Assembly: GCF_014596445.1 (NCBI RefSeq)
Contig: NZ_MECL01000009.1
Coordinates: 1-64,000, forward strand
Reading direction: 5' to 3'
Origin: Streptomyces sp. CBMA29
GTDB lineage: Bacteria > Actinomycetota > Actinomycetes > Streptomycetales > Streptomycetaceae
DNA length: 64,000 nucleotides
In this document: positions 34,179 to 41,539 of the stretch, in pieces
Layout of the letters: each line of letters starts with the position of its first letter
Numbering within the stretch: position 1 is the stretch's first letter
Translations under genes and position numbers: made by a program
Notes under the pieces: model-generated
The model's database searches: none
Told to the model about the DNA's origin: nothing
What the model saw: the letters and a program-made list of their open reading frames with translations, nothing else

Positions 34179-34832
34179 ATGAGAATTCAAGACGCCCGAG
34201 TCGTCGTCCTTGTCGAGAACCTCTACCAGGAACTCGAGTTGTGGTACCCGGTCCTCCGGCTCCGCGAGGCGGGTGCGAAGGTCCTCATCGCGGGACCGGC
34301 CACGGACGCGGTCTACGCCAGCAAGATCGGGTATCCGGCCCGAGCCGAAGTCAACGTCGCGGACCTGGTGGCCGAGGACATCGACGCGCTCGTCGTCCCC
34401 GGCGGGTTCTCGCCCGAATACCTGCGCCGCGACAGGTCCATCGTCGCGCTCGTCCGTGAAATGGACCGGCAGGGAAGGATCGTCGCGGCGATCTGCCACG
34501 CGGGGTGGCTGCTGGCCTCGGCCGAAATCGTCTCGGGCCGCCGTGTCACCTCGGTCGCGCCGATTCGTGACGACCTGATCCACGCCGGCGCGGACTATGT
34601 CGTCGAGCCGATCGTGGTCGACGGCAATCTCATCACGTCACCGCTGCCGGACGACCTGCCGGTGTTCGTCTCCACGATCATCACGGCGCTTGAGGCCGCG
34701 GAGCAGCTCACCCCTGACCGCCCGCCCGTCTCGGCCGCCCACTCGTCCGCGGCCTATCAGCGGTCGGCCACCTTGAAGAACCGCGCCGCGGGCCCCGGCT
34801 CGGCGAACTACCGCGCCTACGCGGTGGGGTAG
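34179..34832 (+). CDS. DJ-1/PfpI family protein (intact Cys nucleophile)
   Basis: A 217-residue DJ-1/PfpI protein with nucleophile Cys106 in AAICHAGWLLAS, Glu in the YQELELWYP helix and IDALVVPGGFSPEYLRRD. Family roles include glyoxalase, amidase, hydratase and chaperone-like activities. The Pro/Ser-rich C-terminal extension of about 30 residues is unusual. It shares YQE-E-WYP and IDALVVPGG with the shorter protein at 32627, so the two are paralogues bracketing the metallohydrolase. Confidence 0.9.
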   Translation: MRIQDARVVVLVENLYQELELWYPVLRLREAGAKVLIAGPATDAVYASKIGYPARAEVNVADLVAEDIDALVVPGGFSPEYLRRDRSIVALVREMDRQGRIVAAICHAGWLLASAEIVSGRRVTSVAPIRDDLIHAGADYVVEPIVVDGNLITSPLPDDLPVFVSTIITALEAAEQLTPDRPPVSAAHSSAAYQRSATLKNRAAGPGSANYRAYAVG

Positions 34833-34929
34833 CGCGCTCGCGCACGGCCGGCGACCGGGCCGGTCGGTCAGACGCGGGGCTGTCGGGGTCTGTCTCGCGG
34901 GCGGGAATTCGGGGTGAGACAGTGTCCGT

Positions 34930-35295
34930 ATGTCCTCACGCTGGCCGACAGGGTCACACAACTCGCTGCTGTCCATCGGGTGCACGGATTCGGTGCTGTC
35001 CATCGCCTCGGCCGGGTCGGTCCTGTCGATCGGTTCGGTGGCGTCGGTCCTGTCCATCGGGTCGCTCGGATCGATGATGTCCGCGACGTCGATCGGCTCG
35101 TTCCAGTCGGCAGGCTCGCTGCTGTCGGGCCAGTCGAATCGCTCCGCGCTGAGCTGGCAGTCCAACGGCTCCGTGCTGGCCTACCGCAAGGCCGGCCAGC
35201 CGGGACGGTTTCTGCCGCACACGGCCCTCGCCGTGACCGCCGCGGCTGTGGCGGGAGCCGCCTGGTACACACTCCGCCGGCCCTCTGGCGCGTAG
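34930..35295 (+). CDS. Small Ser-rich SVLSIGS-repeat protein with C-terminal TM helix
   Basis: A 121-residue protein of unknown function. Residues about 12-75 are degenerate repeats of SVLSIGS/AGSLLS type. A hydrophobic helix (ALAVTAAAVAGAAWYTL) near the C-terminus is followed by RRPSGA, consistent with a tail-anchored membrane protein. Similar repeat proteins are familiar in Streptomyces but have no assigned role. The repeat pattern could form a beta-solenoid or an ice-nucleation-like surface. It is downstream of the DJ-1 gene but has its own leader (97 bases), so it is probably separate. Confidence 0.7.
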   Translation: MSSRWPTGSHNSLLSIGCTDSVLSIASAGSVLSIGSVASVLSIGSLGSMMSATSIGSFQSAGSLLSGQSNRSALSWQSNGSVLAYRKAGQPGRFLPHTALAVTAAAVAGAAWYTLRRPSGA

Positions 35296-35402
35296 CCAAG
35301 ACGGACCACGAGCAGGTGGTCGAGCTCGCGGAGCGGTGATCGGGGGCGCGCGTGGAGGTGATCACCGTGCGGTTGCCGGGGGTCGACGCGGATTCCACCG
35401 AC

Positions 35403-36569
35403 CTACGGGCGTGCCATTCGGGCGACGACCGGCGTTTCCGGCTGCCGGGCGTCGTGACCGTCCTCCGGATCGACCGGCTCGGGTGCTATCAGGTCGAGGA
35501 GTTCTTCGGTGCCTCCGTGCGCGAGGGCGGCGCGCTGCCGTGCCGCGCCGGTGCCCTTGTCGAGGAGTCGTCGCACGCCGGAGGTCACCCGGTCGAGGTC
35601 GTCGAGTTCCTTCAGGGCGGGGGTGACGCGGTCCAGGAGGGCGCCGAGTACCCCGGCGGCCTGGCAGGGCTCATTGGTGCGGGGGTCGACAAGGTCGGCG
35701 GTCAGGCCGTGGCGGGCGGAGTGCCAGCCCGCGGCCTGGAGGACGCTGGCCGGCGGGTCGAGCGGACGGCCGCCCGCGCTGCCCTCGCGCAATGCGGTGA
35801 CCACCAGGCCGCGGGCGAGCCCGGCGAGGGTGATCGCGCTGTCGACGTCGAGCTGGACGTCGGGGGCGCGGACCTCCAGCGTCGGGTACTCGTCGCAGAG
35901 CCGGGCGTGCCAGTAGAGCTGGTGCCGGTCGGCGATCACCCCGGTGCCCAGCAGGGCGGCGACCCGCTCCTCGTAATGGGAGGCGCCGGAGAAGAACGGC
36001 GGCGATCCGCTGACCGGCCAGCGGCCGAAGATCACGGTGCGCCAGCTGGCGAATCCGGTGTCCCGCCCGTCCCAGAAGGGGGAGTTGGCTCCCAGGGCGA
36101 CCAGGAGCGGCAGCCAGGGACGGATCCGGCCCAGCGCGGCGGCCCCGGCGTGGCGGTCGGGCACGGCGACGTGGATGTGCATGCCGCAGATCAACTGCTC
36201 GTCGACCAGTCGCGCCGCGTCCACCCGCATGTCCCGGTACCGCTGCTCACCGGTCACCGGCACCGATGCCTCGGCCATGAGGGGCGCGCCGCCCGTCGCC
36301 GCCAGTCGGCAGTCCACCGTGCGCGCCGCGGCGCTCAGCGACTTCCGGAACCGTGTGAGATGCGCGGCGACCTCGTCCAGGTCGGAGCAGACGGGGGTCG
36401 CGACCTCCACCAGGGATTGCAGAAGCTCGGTGTCGACCTCGTCGCTCTCCAGGTCGGGCTCGCGCTCCGCAGCGATCCGAAGTCGCCCGACGCGTGGCGC
36501 CGGCAGTGCGGTCCTGCGGTCGAGCAGCAGGAATTCCTCTTCGACCCCGATGGTCACGGCTGTCGTCAT
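35403..36569 (-). CDS. GCS2-type carboxylate-amine ligase (YbdK/EgtA-like glutamate-cysteine ligase)
   Basis: A 388-residue protein of the glutamate-cysteine ligase 2 family. It begins TIGVEEEFLLLD, followed by DEVDTELLQSLVE, CGMHIHVAVPD, WRTVIFGRWP and RLCDEYPTLEVRAPD. These supply the ATP/Mg-binding acidic and His residues. It would ligate Glu or a similar acid to an amine. Streptomyces carries several such paralogues, so assignment to EgtA or another substrate is not possible here. The ATG at 36569 is right before the conserved fold. Confidence 0.88.
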   Translation of the reverse strand: MTTAVTIGVEEEFLLLDRRTALPAPRVGRLRIAAEREPDLESDEVDTELLQSLVEVATPVCSDLDEVAAHLTRFRKSLSAAARTVDCRLAATGGAPLMAEASVPVTGEQRYRDMRVDAARLVDEQLICGMHIHVAVPDRHAGAAALGRIRPWLPLLVALGANSPFWDGRDTGFASWRTVIFGRWPVSGSPPFFSGASHYEERVAALLGTGVIADRHQLYWHARLCDEYPTLEVRAPDVQLDVDSAITLAGLARGLVVTALREGSAGGRPLDPPASVLQAAGWHSARHGLTADLVDPRTNEPCQAAGVLGALLDRVTPALKELDDLDRVTSGVRRLLDKGTGAARQRAALAHGGTEELLDLIAPEPVDPEDGHDARQPETPVVARMARP

Positions 36570-36692
36570 AGCCGTCGGCTACCCCCGAACGGCCCGGTCA
36601 CGGCGTACAGCTGGCATCCGTCTGCGTCTCGGGCCGCCCGCCCCGCCGAACCCACTCCGCCGGGCCCTCTCCCGCTCGGCGGCGAAACGGGC

Positions 36693-36980
36693 TCAGCCGA
36701 GACCGCGATGGGCGGCCCACAGCGCCGCGGCCCGGCTGGCGGCTGCGTCGACCAGGGCGGCGAGTTCGGGTCTGTCGGGGACGGGGAACGAGACGTAGGC
36801 GCCCCTGCCGCCACCGACCGGCCGACCGTATGCCTTGGCGGCGAGCCGGCCGTCCGGGAGCAGCCGCACATTGAGCGTGGTCAGCGTGAATTCCTCGCCG
36901 CGTCGGGTGTCCGTCCAGCGGAGATCCTGCGGGATCGTCACATTGATCGCCAGAGCGCTCACTTCCAGGTCGCCGCTCAT
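36693..36980 (-). CDS. Small conserved-looking hypothetical protein
   Basis: A 95-residue soluble protein beginning MSGDLEVSALAINVTIP, with a beta-rich middle and an Ala-rich C-terminal helix. No family is recognised. ATG 36980 is chosen because the longer frame adds only low-quality sequence. It lies between the GCS2 ligase gene (123-base gap) and a divergent MFS gene. Confidence 0.55.
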   Translation of the reverse strand: MSGDLEVSALAINVTIPQDLRWTDTRRGEEFTLTTLNVRLLPDGRLAAKAYGRPVGGGRGAYVSFPVPDRPELAALVDAAASRAAALWAAHRGLG

Positions 36981-37081
36981 GGACCGATGATCCCACGCGG
37001 GTGCGCTCGCCTTTGAGGAATGTGCGCGGTACGGGCGGCCGTCGGGGCGGTGCCGAGACGTCACTGGGTGCGGAGACTTCG

Positions 37082-37098
37082 CTGACACAGGATGTCAG
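37082..37098. promoter_or_regulatory. CTGACA-n5-TGTCAG inverted repeat before MFS gene
   Basis: CTGACACAGGATGTCAG has perfect 6-bp arms and ends 22 bases before the MFS start, in the divergent gap between the hypothetical gene and the MFS gene. It is a plausible operator; the half-sites match those of the GntR-type sites but with wider spacing. Confidence 0.45.
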
Positions 37099-37120
37099 TG
37101 AACCGCCGGACAGTGGTGCC

Positions 37121-38602
37121 ATGATCCTCAGTCGGCACTCCAGCCGGGCCGAGCGCCTGCTCGTACCCGCTGCTTTCGCCACCGCTCTCGGCAACAATGT
37201 CCAGCTCATCGTCGGTGCGCTGCTCATGATCAGGGAGCAGCGCACCATGATGGCCGTCGGCTGGCTCTTCATCGCTGTCGCCGGGCCGCAGGCGCTGCTG
37301 TCACCCTTCTTCGGGCGGCTGGCGGACCGCTTCGACCGGCGGGCCCTGTGGATCGGCTGCGATCTCTCCAGCGCGGTGCTGGCCCTGGCCCTGCCGCTCT
37401 GGCTGGTCTGCGGCGGCTCTCCCGGAGCCGGGATCTACGGCGCCAATCTGGCGCTCGCGGTGGTCGGCGCGCTGTTCTTCCCCGCGAGCTCCGCGCTGAT
37501 CAAGGAACGGGTCCCGGCGGACCGGCTGCGGCGGTTCAACGCCCGCTACGAGATGGGGACCCAGGCTGGGATGCTGCTGTCGGCGACGGTCGGCGGGCTG
37601 TCCGTCCAGACGTTCGGCGCCGTGCCGCTGCTGGTGTTCAACGCCGGGACCTTCGCCGTCTCGGCGCTGTGCGTGGCCGCGGTGGGGCGCCGACCGGAAC
37701 GGGCGGCGACGGCGTCCGCCGCCGGGGAGCCGGTGCCGGTGCCGGTGGCGGCTGCGGATACGCCGATGCGGACACCGATCCGGATGCGGCACTTCATCCT
37801 GCTCTACGCCCAGGGAAGCGTGGTCGTCACGGTCTTCAACGCCCTGCTGCCCACCGCGGTCATCGGTGAACTCCACCTGGGGGCGGGGACGTTCGGCGCG
37901 GTGGACGCCCTGGGCTGCCTCAGCTTCCTGGCGGCGGCCGGTGCGTACCGGATCGTCAGCAGGCGCGGTCGTGACCTCCGCATCGCCGTCGTGGGCTTCC
38001 TGCTCTGCGCTGTGGGCCTGGTACTCCAGAGCCAGTTCGGGATCGCCGGCTATCTCGTCGGAGTGCCGGTGGGCGCGTTCTTCTTCGGGCAGGCCCGGAT
38101 CGCCTCGCGGACCATGCTGATGACCTCGGCCGACGACGCCTCGGTGGGCAGGGTCTTCGGGCTGGCGAACGGCGGCGGTCTCGCGGCCACGGTCGCGGTG
38201 ATGTTCCTGGTCGGGAAGGTCACCGACAGCACCGACACACGCTACGGCTTCGGGGTCCTCGCCGCGCTCGCCCTGCTGGCGACGCTGTCCGCCGGAGTGC
38301 TGCTGCGGTCGTCGGCCCCCGCCCGGCCGGGCGTGTCCGCCGGTCGGTACCGGTCGAGCACGGCCGCCGCCCTCTTCGCGATCGCGCGGCGCAGCTCCTC
38401 CGGGCCGAGCACCTCGATGTCCGGGCCCAGCGACAGCAGTACGGGGACCGCCAGCTCGACCGATTCCAGCGGCACCGTCGCCGTCACCCAGCCGTCCGCG
38501 TCCGGCGGCCCTGCCGAGGTCTCGACGGCGCGGACCAGTGCCGCGTCCAGGCGGTCCGGCAGCGCGGACAGCAGCGCGGGAGCGATCCGTACGGAACCCT
38601 GA
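37121..38602 (+). CDS. MFS transporter (MFS_1, 12 TM) with long C-terminal tail
   Basis: A 493-residue MFS protein with TM1 VPAAFATALGNNVQLIVGAL, GRLADRFDRRALW (motif A) and about 12 helices ending near residue 400 (LLATLSAGVLLRSS). The last about 90 residues are Ser/Thr/Ala-rich and are encoded opposite the convergent WYL gene, giving a 361-base overlap. The natural stop may have been lost. Substrate unknown. A palindrome sits just upstream of ATG 37121. Confidence 0.85.
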   Translation: MILSRHSSRAERLLVPAAFATALGNNVQLIVGALLMIREQRTMMAVGWLFIAVAGPQALLSPFFGRLADRFDRRALWIGCDLSSAVLALALPLWLVCGGSPGAGIYGANLALAVVGALFFPASSALIKERVPADRLRRFNARYEMGTQAGMLLSATVGGLSVQTFGAVPLLVFNAGTFAVSALCVAAVGRRPERAATASAAGEPVPVPVAAADTPMRTPIRMRHFILLYAQGSVVVTVFNALLPTAVIGELHLGAGTFGAVDALGCLSFLAAAGAYRIVSRRGRDLRIAVVGFLLCAVGLVLQSQFGIAGYLVGVPVGAFFFGQARIASRTMLMTSADDASVGRVFGLANGGGLAATVAVMFLVGKVTDSTDTRYGFGVLAALALLATLSAGVLLRSSAPARPGVSAGRYRSSTAAALFAIARRSSSGPSTSMSGPSDSSTGTASSTDSSGTVAVTQPSASGGPAEVSTARTSAASRRSGSADSSAGAIRTEP

Positions 38603-39312
38603 AGCCGCAGCCGACGGGCGTCGTAGACGGCGAGGTACTCCTGCCAGTGAGCGGCCAGGTCGAAACCGTCCGGGCGCTCGAAGCCGGTCGTCCCGACGTC
38701 CAGGCGGAGGATCGAGGACACCCGGTACGTGCGCACCCCGCCGTCCACCGCGGCGACGAGGTACCAGATCCCCGCCTTGAGGACCAGGCCGTAGGGGTCG
38801 AGATCGCGCTCGACCTCTTGCGGCGCGGCCCAGCGGCGGTAGCGCACCCGGATCCGCCGCTGGTTCCAGACCGCGTCGGCGAGCGGTACGAGAGCGGACG
38901 GGGAGTCCTGTTCCCGGTACCAGCCGAGAGCGTCGAGGTGGAACCGCTCACGGATCCGCCCGGCCCGGTCCCGCAGCGGCGGCGGCAGGGCCGCGGTCAG
39001 CTTCAGCTCCGCCGCCGCCAGCACCTCCCCCAGGCCCAAGTCGTCCGCCGCGCCCGGCAGTCCGGCCAGGAACAGCGATTCCGCCTCGTCGACATGCAGC
39101 CCGGTCAGCCGGGTCCGGTAGCCGCCGAGCAGTTGGTATCCCCCGCCGTGCCCGGCGTCCCCGTACACCGGAATGCCCGCGGCGCTCAGCGAGTCGATGT
39201 CCCGGTAGACGGTCCGCACCGAGACGTCCAACTCCTCCGCCAGCTCACCGGCCGTCAGCCTCCCCCGGTTCTGCAACAGGAGGATGAGCGAAAGAAGCCG
39301 GGCCGCGCGCAT
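38242..39312 (-). CDS. WYL-domain transcriptional regulator (YafY type)
   Basis: A 356-residue regulator. The N-terminal DeoR-type HTH is MRAARLLSLILLLQNRGRLTAGELA and VSVRTVYRDIDSLSAAG; the WYL domain sits around residues 145-225 (RIRVRYRRW, YGLVLKAGIWYLVA); the WCX region follows. ATG 39312 starts the HTH. The C-terminal about 35 residues after the normal WYL end run into the convergent MFS gene. It is divergent from the epsilon-subunit gene. The ligand is unknown; it may control the adjacent MFS gene. Confidence 0.9.
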   Translation of the reverse strand: MRAARLLSLILLLQNRGRLTAGELAEELDVSVRTVYRDIDSLSAAGIPVYGDAGHGGGYQLLGGYRTRLTGLHVDEAESLFLAGLPGAADDLGLGEVLAAAELKLTAALPPPLRDRAGRIRERFHLDALGWYREQDSPSALVPLADAVWNQRRIRVRYRRWAAPQEVERDLDPYGLVLKAGIWYLVAAVDGGVRTYRVSSILRLDVGTTGFERPDGFDLAAHWQEYLAVYDARRLRLQGSVRIAPALLSALPDRLDAALVRAVETSAGPPDADGWVTATVPLESVELAVPVLLSLGPDIEVLGPEELRRAIAKRAAAVLDRYRPADTPGRAGADDRSSTPADSVASRASAARTPKP

Positions 39313-39564
39313 GGGCCGATCATTCCAGGTCCGGGAGCAGGGCGCCGGATCGGCGGCGCGGAAGGCGGTTGGGCAAGGAGATCTGACATTCGGTTGGCGG
39401 TCGCTGAATACGGCTGGCGAGGACTTGTGGAATCTGACGGAGTCCTGAATCGGGGCGTCTTGAGCGGAGGCCGGTTTCCCTGGAACCTTGAGGTCGAGGT
39501 GTGGCGCATTTTCCCGGTGCCGGTGTGGCCTCGACTTTTCCGACCGCGCGAAGAAGGATGTGTG

Positions 39565-39795
39565 ATGACCGACCCGATCGATTCTCGTCAGCTGCGCGTG
39601 GTGCGCGGTTGTGCGACGTCCGAGGAATTGGCCGCGCTTGTCGCCGTGCTCTTCGCACGTACGGCGGCGGAGCCCGATCTGCCGGCGGCGGGGGACGTGG
39701 TGTCGGTGCCCGCCGCGCGGTGGCGACGGTCGGAGCGGGTGCACCTGTTCGACGCGCCTCGTGTCTGGCACGCGTACGCGCGCGCGGCCGGGTGA
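39565..39795 (+). CDS. Acyl-CoA carboxylase epsilon subunit
   Basis: A 76-residue AccE/PccE-type small subunit: LRVVRGCATSEELAALVAVLFA at the N-terminus and the typical RWRRSERVHLFDAPRVWHAYARA C-terminus. In Streptomyces the epsilon subunit stabilises the alpha-beta acyl-CoA carboxylase complex. The matching beta subunit gene is 12 kb away at 51676, which supports this gene being the left edge of the polyketide cluster. It ends at a strong hairpin. Confidence 0.85.
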   Translation: MTDPIDSRQLRVVRGCATSEELAALVAVLFARTAAEPDLPAAGDVVSVPAARWRRSERVHLFDAPRVWHAYARAAG

Positions 39796-39822
39796 GCCGA
39801 TGAGGTCCTGAGTCATGCGGAA

Positions 39823-39858
39823 CCGGCCGGTTCCCGCCCGAGGGCGGGGGCCGGCCGG
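39823..39858 (+). terminator. Hairpin terminator after the epsilon-subunit gene
   Basis: CCGGCCGGTTCCCGCCC / GGGCGGGGGCCGGCCGG with a 2-base loop. In plus-strand RNA the central UU/GG bases can wobble-pair, giving a full 17-bp stem; in minus-strand RNA they mismatch. It lies between convergent stops (39795 and 39867). Confidence 0.75.
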
Positions 39859-39866
39859 TGGGGTGT

Positions 39867-40526
39867 TCAGGCGGTCGGGAGCAGGGTCCTGAAGTGCCGG
39901 TAGAGCAGACCGGTGCCGCCGAGGTCCTTCAGGACCGGCTCCCAGACCGCTTCGATGTGGGCGACGGCGTTGGCCTCCGTCACCCACTCGGAGAAGCTGA
40001 GGACGCTCGTGCCGTCCACGCTGATGTGCATGTTCGCCGATATCCCGCCGGGGTAGTCGCGGTCCTGACCCTCGGCGGCCTCCTCGCCGGCGAACAGCGC
40101 GTCGACGAAGGCGCGGGCGGCCTGGTCGTTCTCCGCGCCGAAGAAGGCCACGGGGAAGGACTCGGCGACGGGGGCGGGGTCGGCGATGCCGGAACCGCGG
40201 ACCGCGCGGTACAGACGGTAGGGCACGGGCGCCGGGGCGCCGGGGACGGCGGACGCCGTGTCGGAGATGCTGCCCTCCTCCTTCAGGGACTGCCGCAGCG
40301 GCTCCTGCGCGGACCACTGAGCGTAGGTCAGCACCGAGTCGCCTTCGCTGCTCGTGTAGACCGTGAGCGACAGCAGTTCCGGCGGCCATTCGCCGGACCG
40401 CCAGTGGGCGACGACGGCTTCCGCGGTCTGCGCCGCCTTTCCGCTCCGCGTCGGCACCGTACCGACGAGCACGATGTCGCTCCGGGGATTCTCGATGACG
40501 GGCCGCGAGGTGGACGCGTGGGACAT
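39867..40526 (-). CDS. Double-ABM-domain protein, candidate ring-modifying oxygenase
   Basis: A 219-residue protein with two tandem antibiotic-biosynthesis-monooxygenase (dimeric alpha-beta barrel) repeats, about residues 20-95 (SLTVYTSSEGDSVLTYAQW) and 125-205 (NMHISVDGTSVLSFSEW). ATG 40526 has GAGGAG 7 bases upstream. A paralogue lies at 47965. ABM-fold enzymes act on aromatic polyketides as quinone-forming or, in the AlpJ/JadG/GilOII group of atypical angucyclines, B-ring-opening oxygenases. Membership of that group is inferred from context, not shown. Confidence 0.8.
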   Translation of the reverse strand: MSHASTSRPVIENPRSDIVLVGTVPTRSGKAAQTAEAVVAHWRSGEWPPELLSLTVYTSSEGDSVLTYAQWSAQEPLRQSLKEEGSISDTASAVPGAPAPVPYRLYRAVRGSGIADPAPVAESFPVAFFGAENDQAARAFVDALFAGEEAAEGQDRDYPGGISANMHISVDGTSVLSFSEWVTEANAVAHIEAVWEPVLKDLGGTGLLYRHFRTLLPTA

Positions 40527-40681
40527 TCTTCGGCTCCTCGGGAATGAGGTGGCTCCACAAAAGGCGCGGGCCACGGCGTGGTACGGAACATTCTCCGACC
40601 AGCGGTGACCCGCGCCCAGGAATCGCGGTTCAGGGTTGTGAAAAGAACATCAATTCCGCTTGTGACACCTTCTGGAGACCG

Positions 40682-41539
40682 TCAATTCCTGCCGGGACCG
40701 CCGGTCCGCCCCCGGTGCTCCTCCAGGATTCGTTCGGTGGCCGCGTCGAGGCGTCCGGCGGCGTCCGGCGCGAAGGACCTGTCCTTCACCCCGATCCGAA
40801 GCCCCTCGACGAACGCGCTCAACGGCTCGGCGGGAGGGGCGTCGATGGCGGCGACGATCGGCGGGAGGGCGGCCTCCACCGGCTTGGCGAACGACCGCAT
40901 CGACAGGATCTGCCGCAGCGTCACATCGTCGTACTCGCCGGAGAAGCTCGTCGCGGTGACGCCCGGGTGGATCAGGACGTAGCGGATGCCGCTGTCCCCG
41001 TACCGCTCGGCGAAGGTGACGCCGAGCAGGTCGTTGAGCTTCCCGCCCTGGCCGAGCGCGGCACCGCCGTGGTAACCGTGGCGCAGCTCCAGATCGTCCC
41101 AGCGGACCACGCTCAGACTCGCGCCGGGACCGGCCACGTTGACCACCACGGGCCGTTCGGCGGCGGACAGCGTGTCGACGAGGCCGTGTCCGAGCAGGTA
41201 GCGGCTGAGGTAGAACAGCGCGAAGTTCTCCTCGATGCCGTCGGCCGTGACGGCGCGCTCGGTGCGGTAGTGGCGGGCGCACAGGACCAGGGCGTCGATC
41301 GTCGGGAACCGTGCGCGCAGATTCTTGAGGACCCGTTCGTTCTCGCCCAGCAGGCTGAGGTCGGCCGGGATGAAGAAGGCCCGGTCCCGGGCGCCGACGG
41401 TCGCGGCCGTCTCCAGGAACGCCTTTCCCTTCACCTCGCTGCGGCCGATGACGACGACGGTGTCGCCGTTGCCGAGCCGGGTGGCCGCCAGCGCCTTTCC
41501 GATGCCGTCGGTACCACCGGCGATCACCACGGTCTTCAC
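40682..41539 (-). CDS. Short-chain dehydrogenase/reductase (extended loop type)
   Basis: A 285-residue SDR-like protein. The NAD(P) motif is VVIAGGTDGIGKALA, then LVLCARHYRTER and a C-terminal HPGVTATSFSGEYD loop. The classical YxxxK is altered: the region reads HGYHGGAALGQGGKLNDLL, resembling the retinol-dehydrogenase-like/oxidoreductase group. GTG 41539 overlaps the MFS stop (GTGA), so it is co-expressed with the exporter. It could reduce or oxidise a late angucycline ketone. Confidence 0.78.
   Translation of the reverse strand: MKTVVIAGGTDGIGKALAATRLGNGDTVVVIGRSEVKGKAFLETAATVGARDRAFFIPADLSLLGENERVLKNLRARFPTIDALVLCARHYRTERAVTADGIEENFALFYLSRYLLGHGLVDTLSAAERPVVVNVAGPGASLSVVRWDDLELRHGYHGGAALGQGGKLNDLLGVTFAERYGDSGIRYVLIHPGVTATSFSGEYDDVTLRQILSMRSFAKPVEAALPPIVAAIDAPPAEPLSAFVEGLRIGVKDRSFAPDAAGRLDAATERILEEHRGRTGGPGRN

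Noticed and set aside
34867..34876. GTCAGAC after the DJ-1 gene as another GntR operator
   Set aside because: The flanks are not symmetric and the site is downstream of a stop codon rather than at a promoter.
39313..40560. Upstream extension of the WYL frame to 40560
   Set aside because: It crosses the epsilon-subunit and ABM genes and has no homology; the HTH begins at the ATG at 39312.
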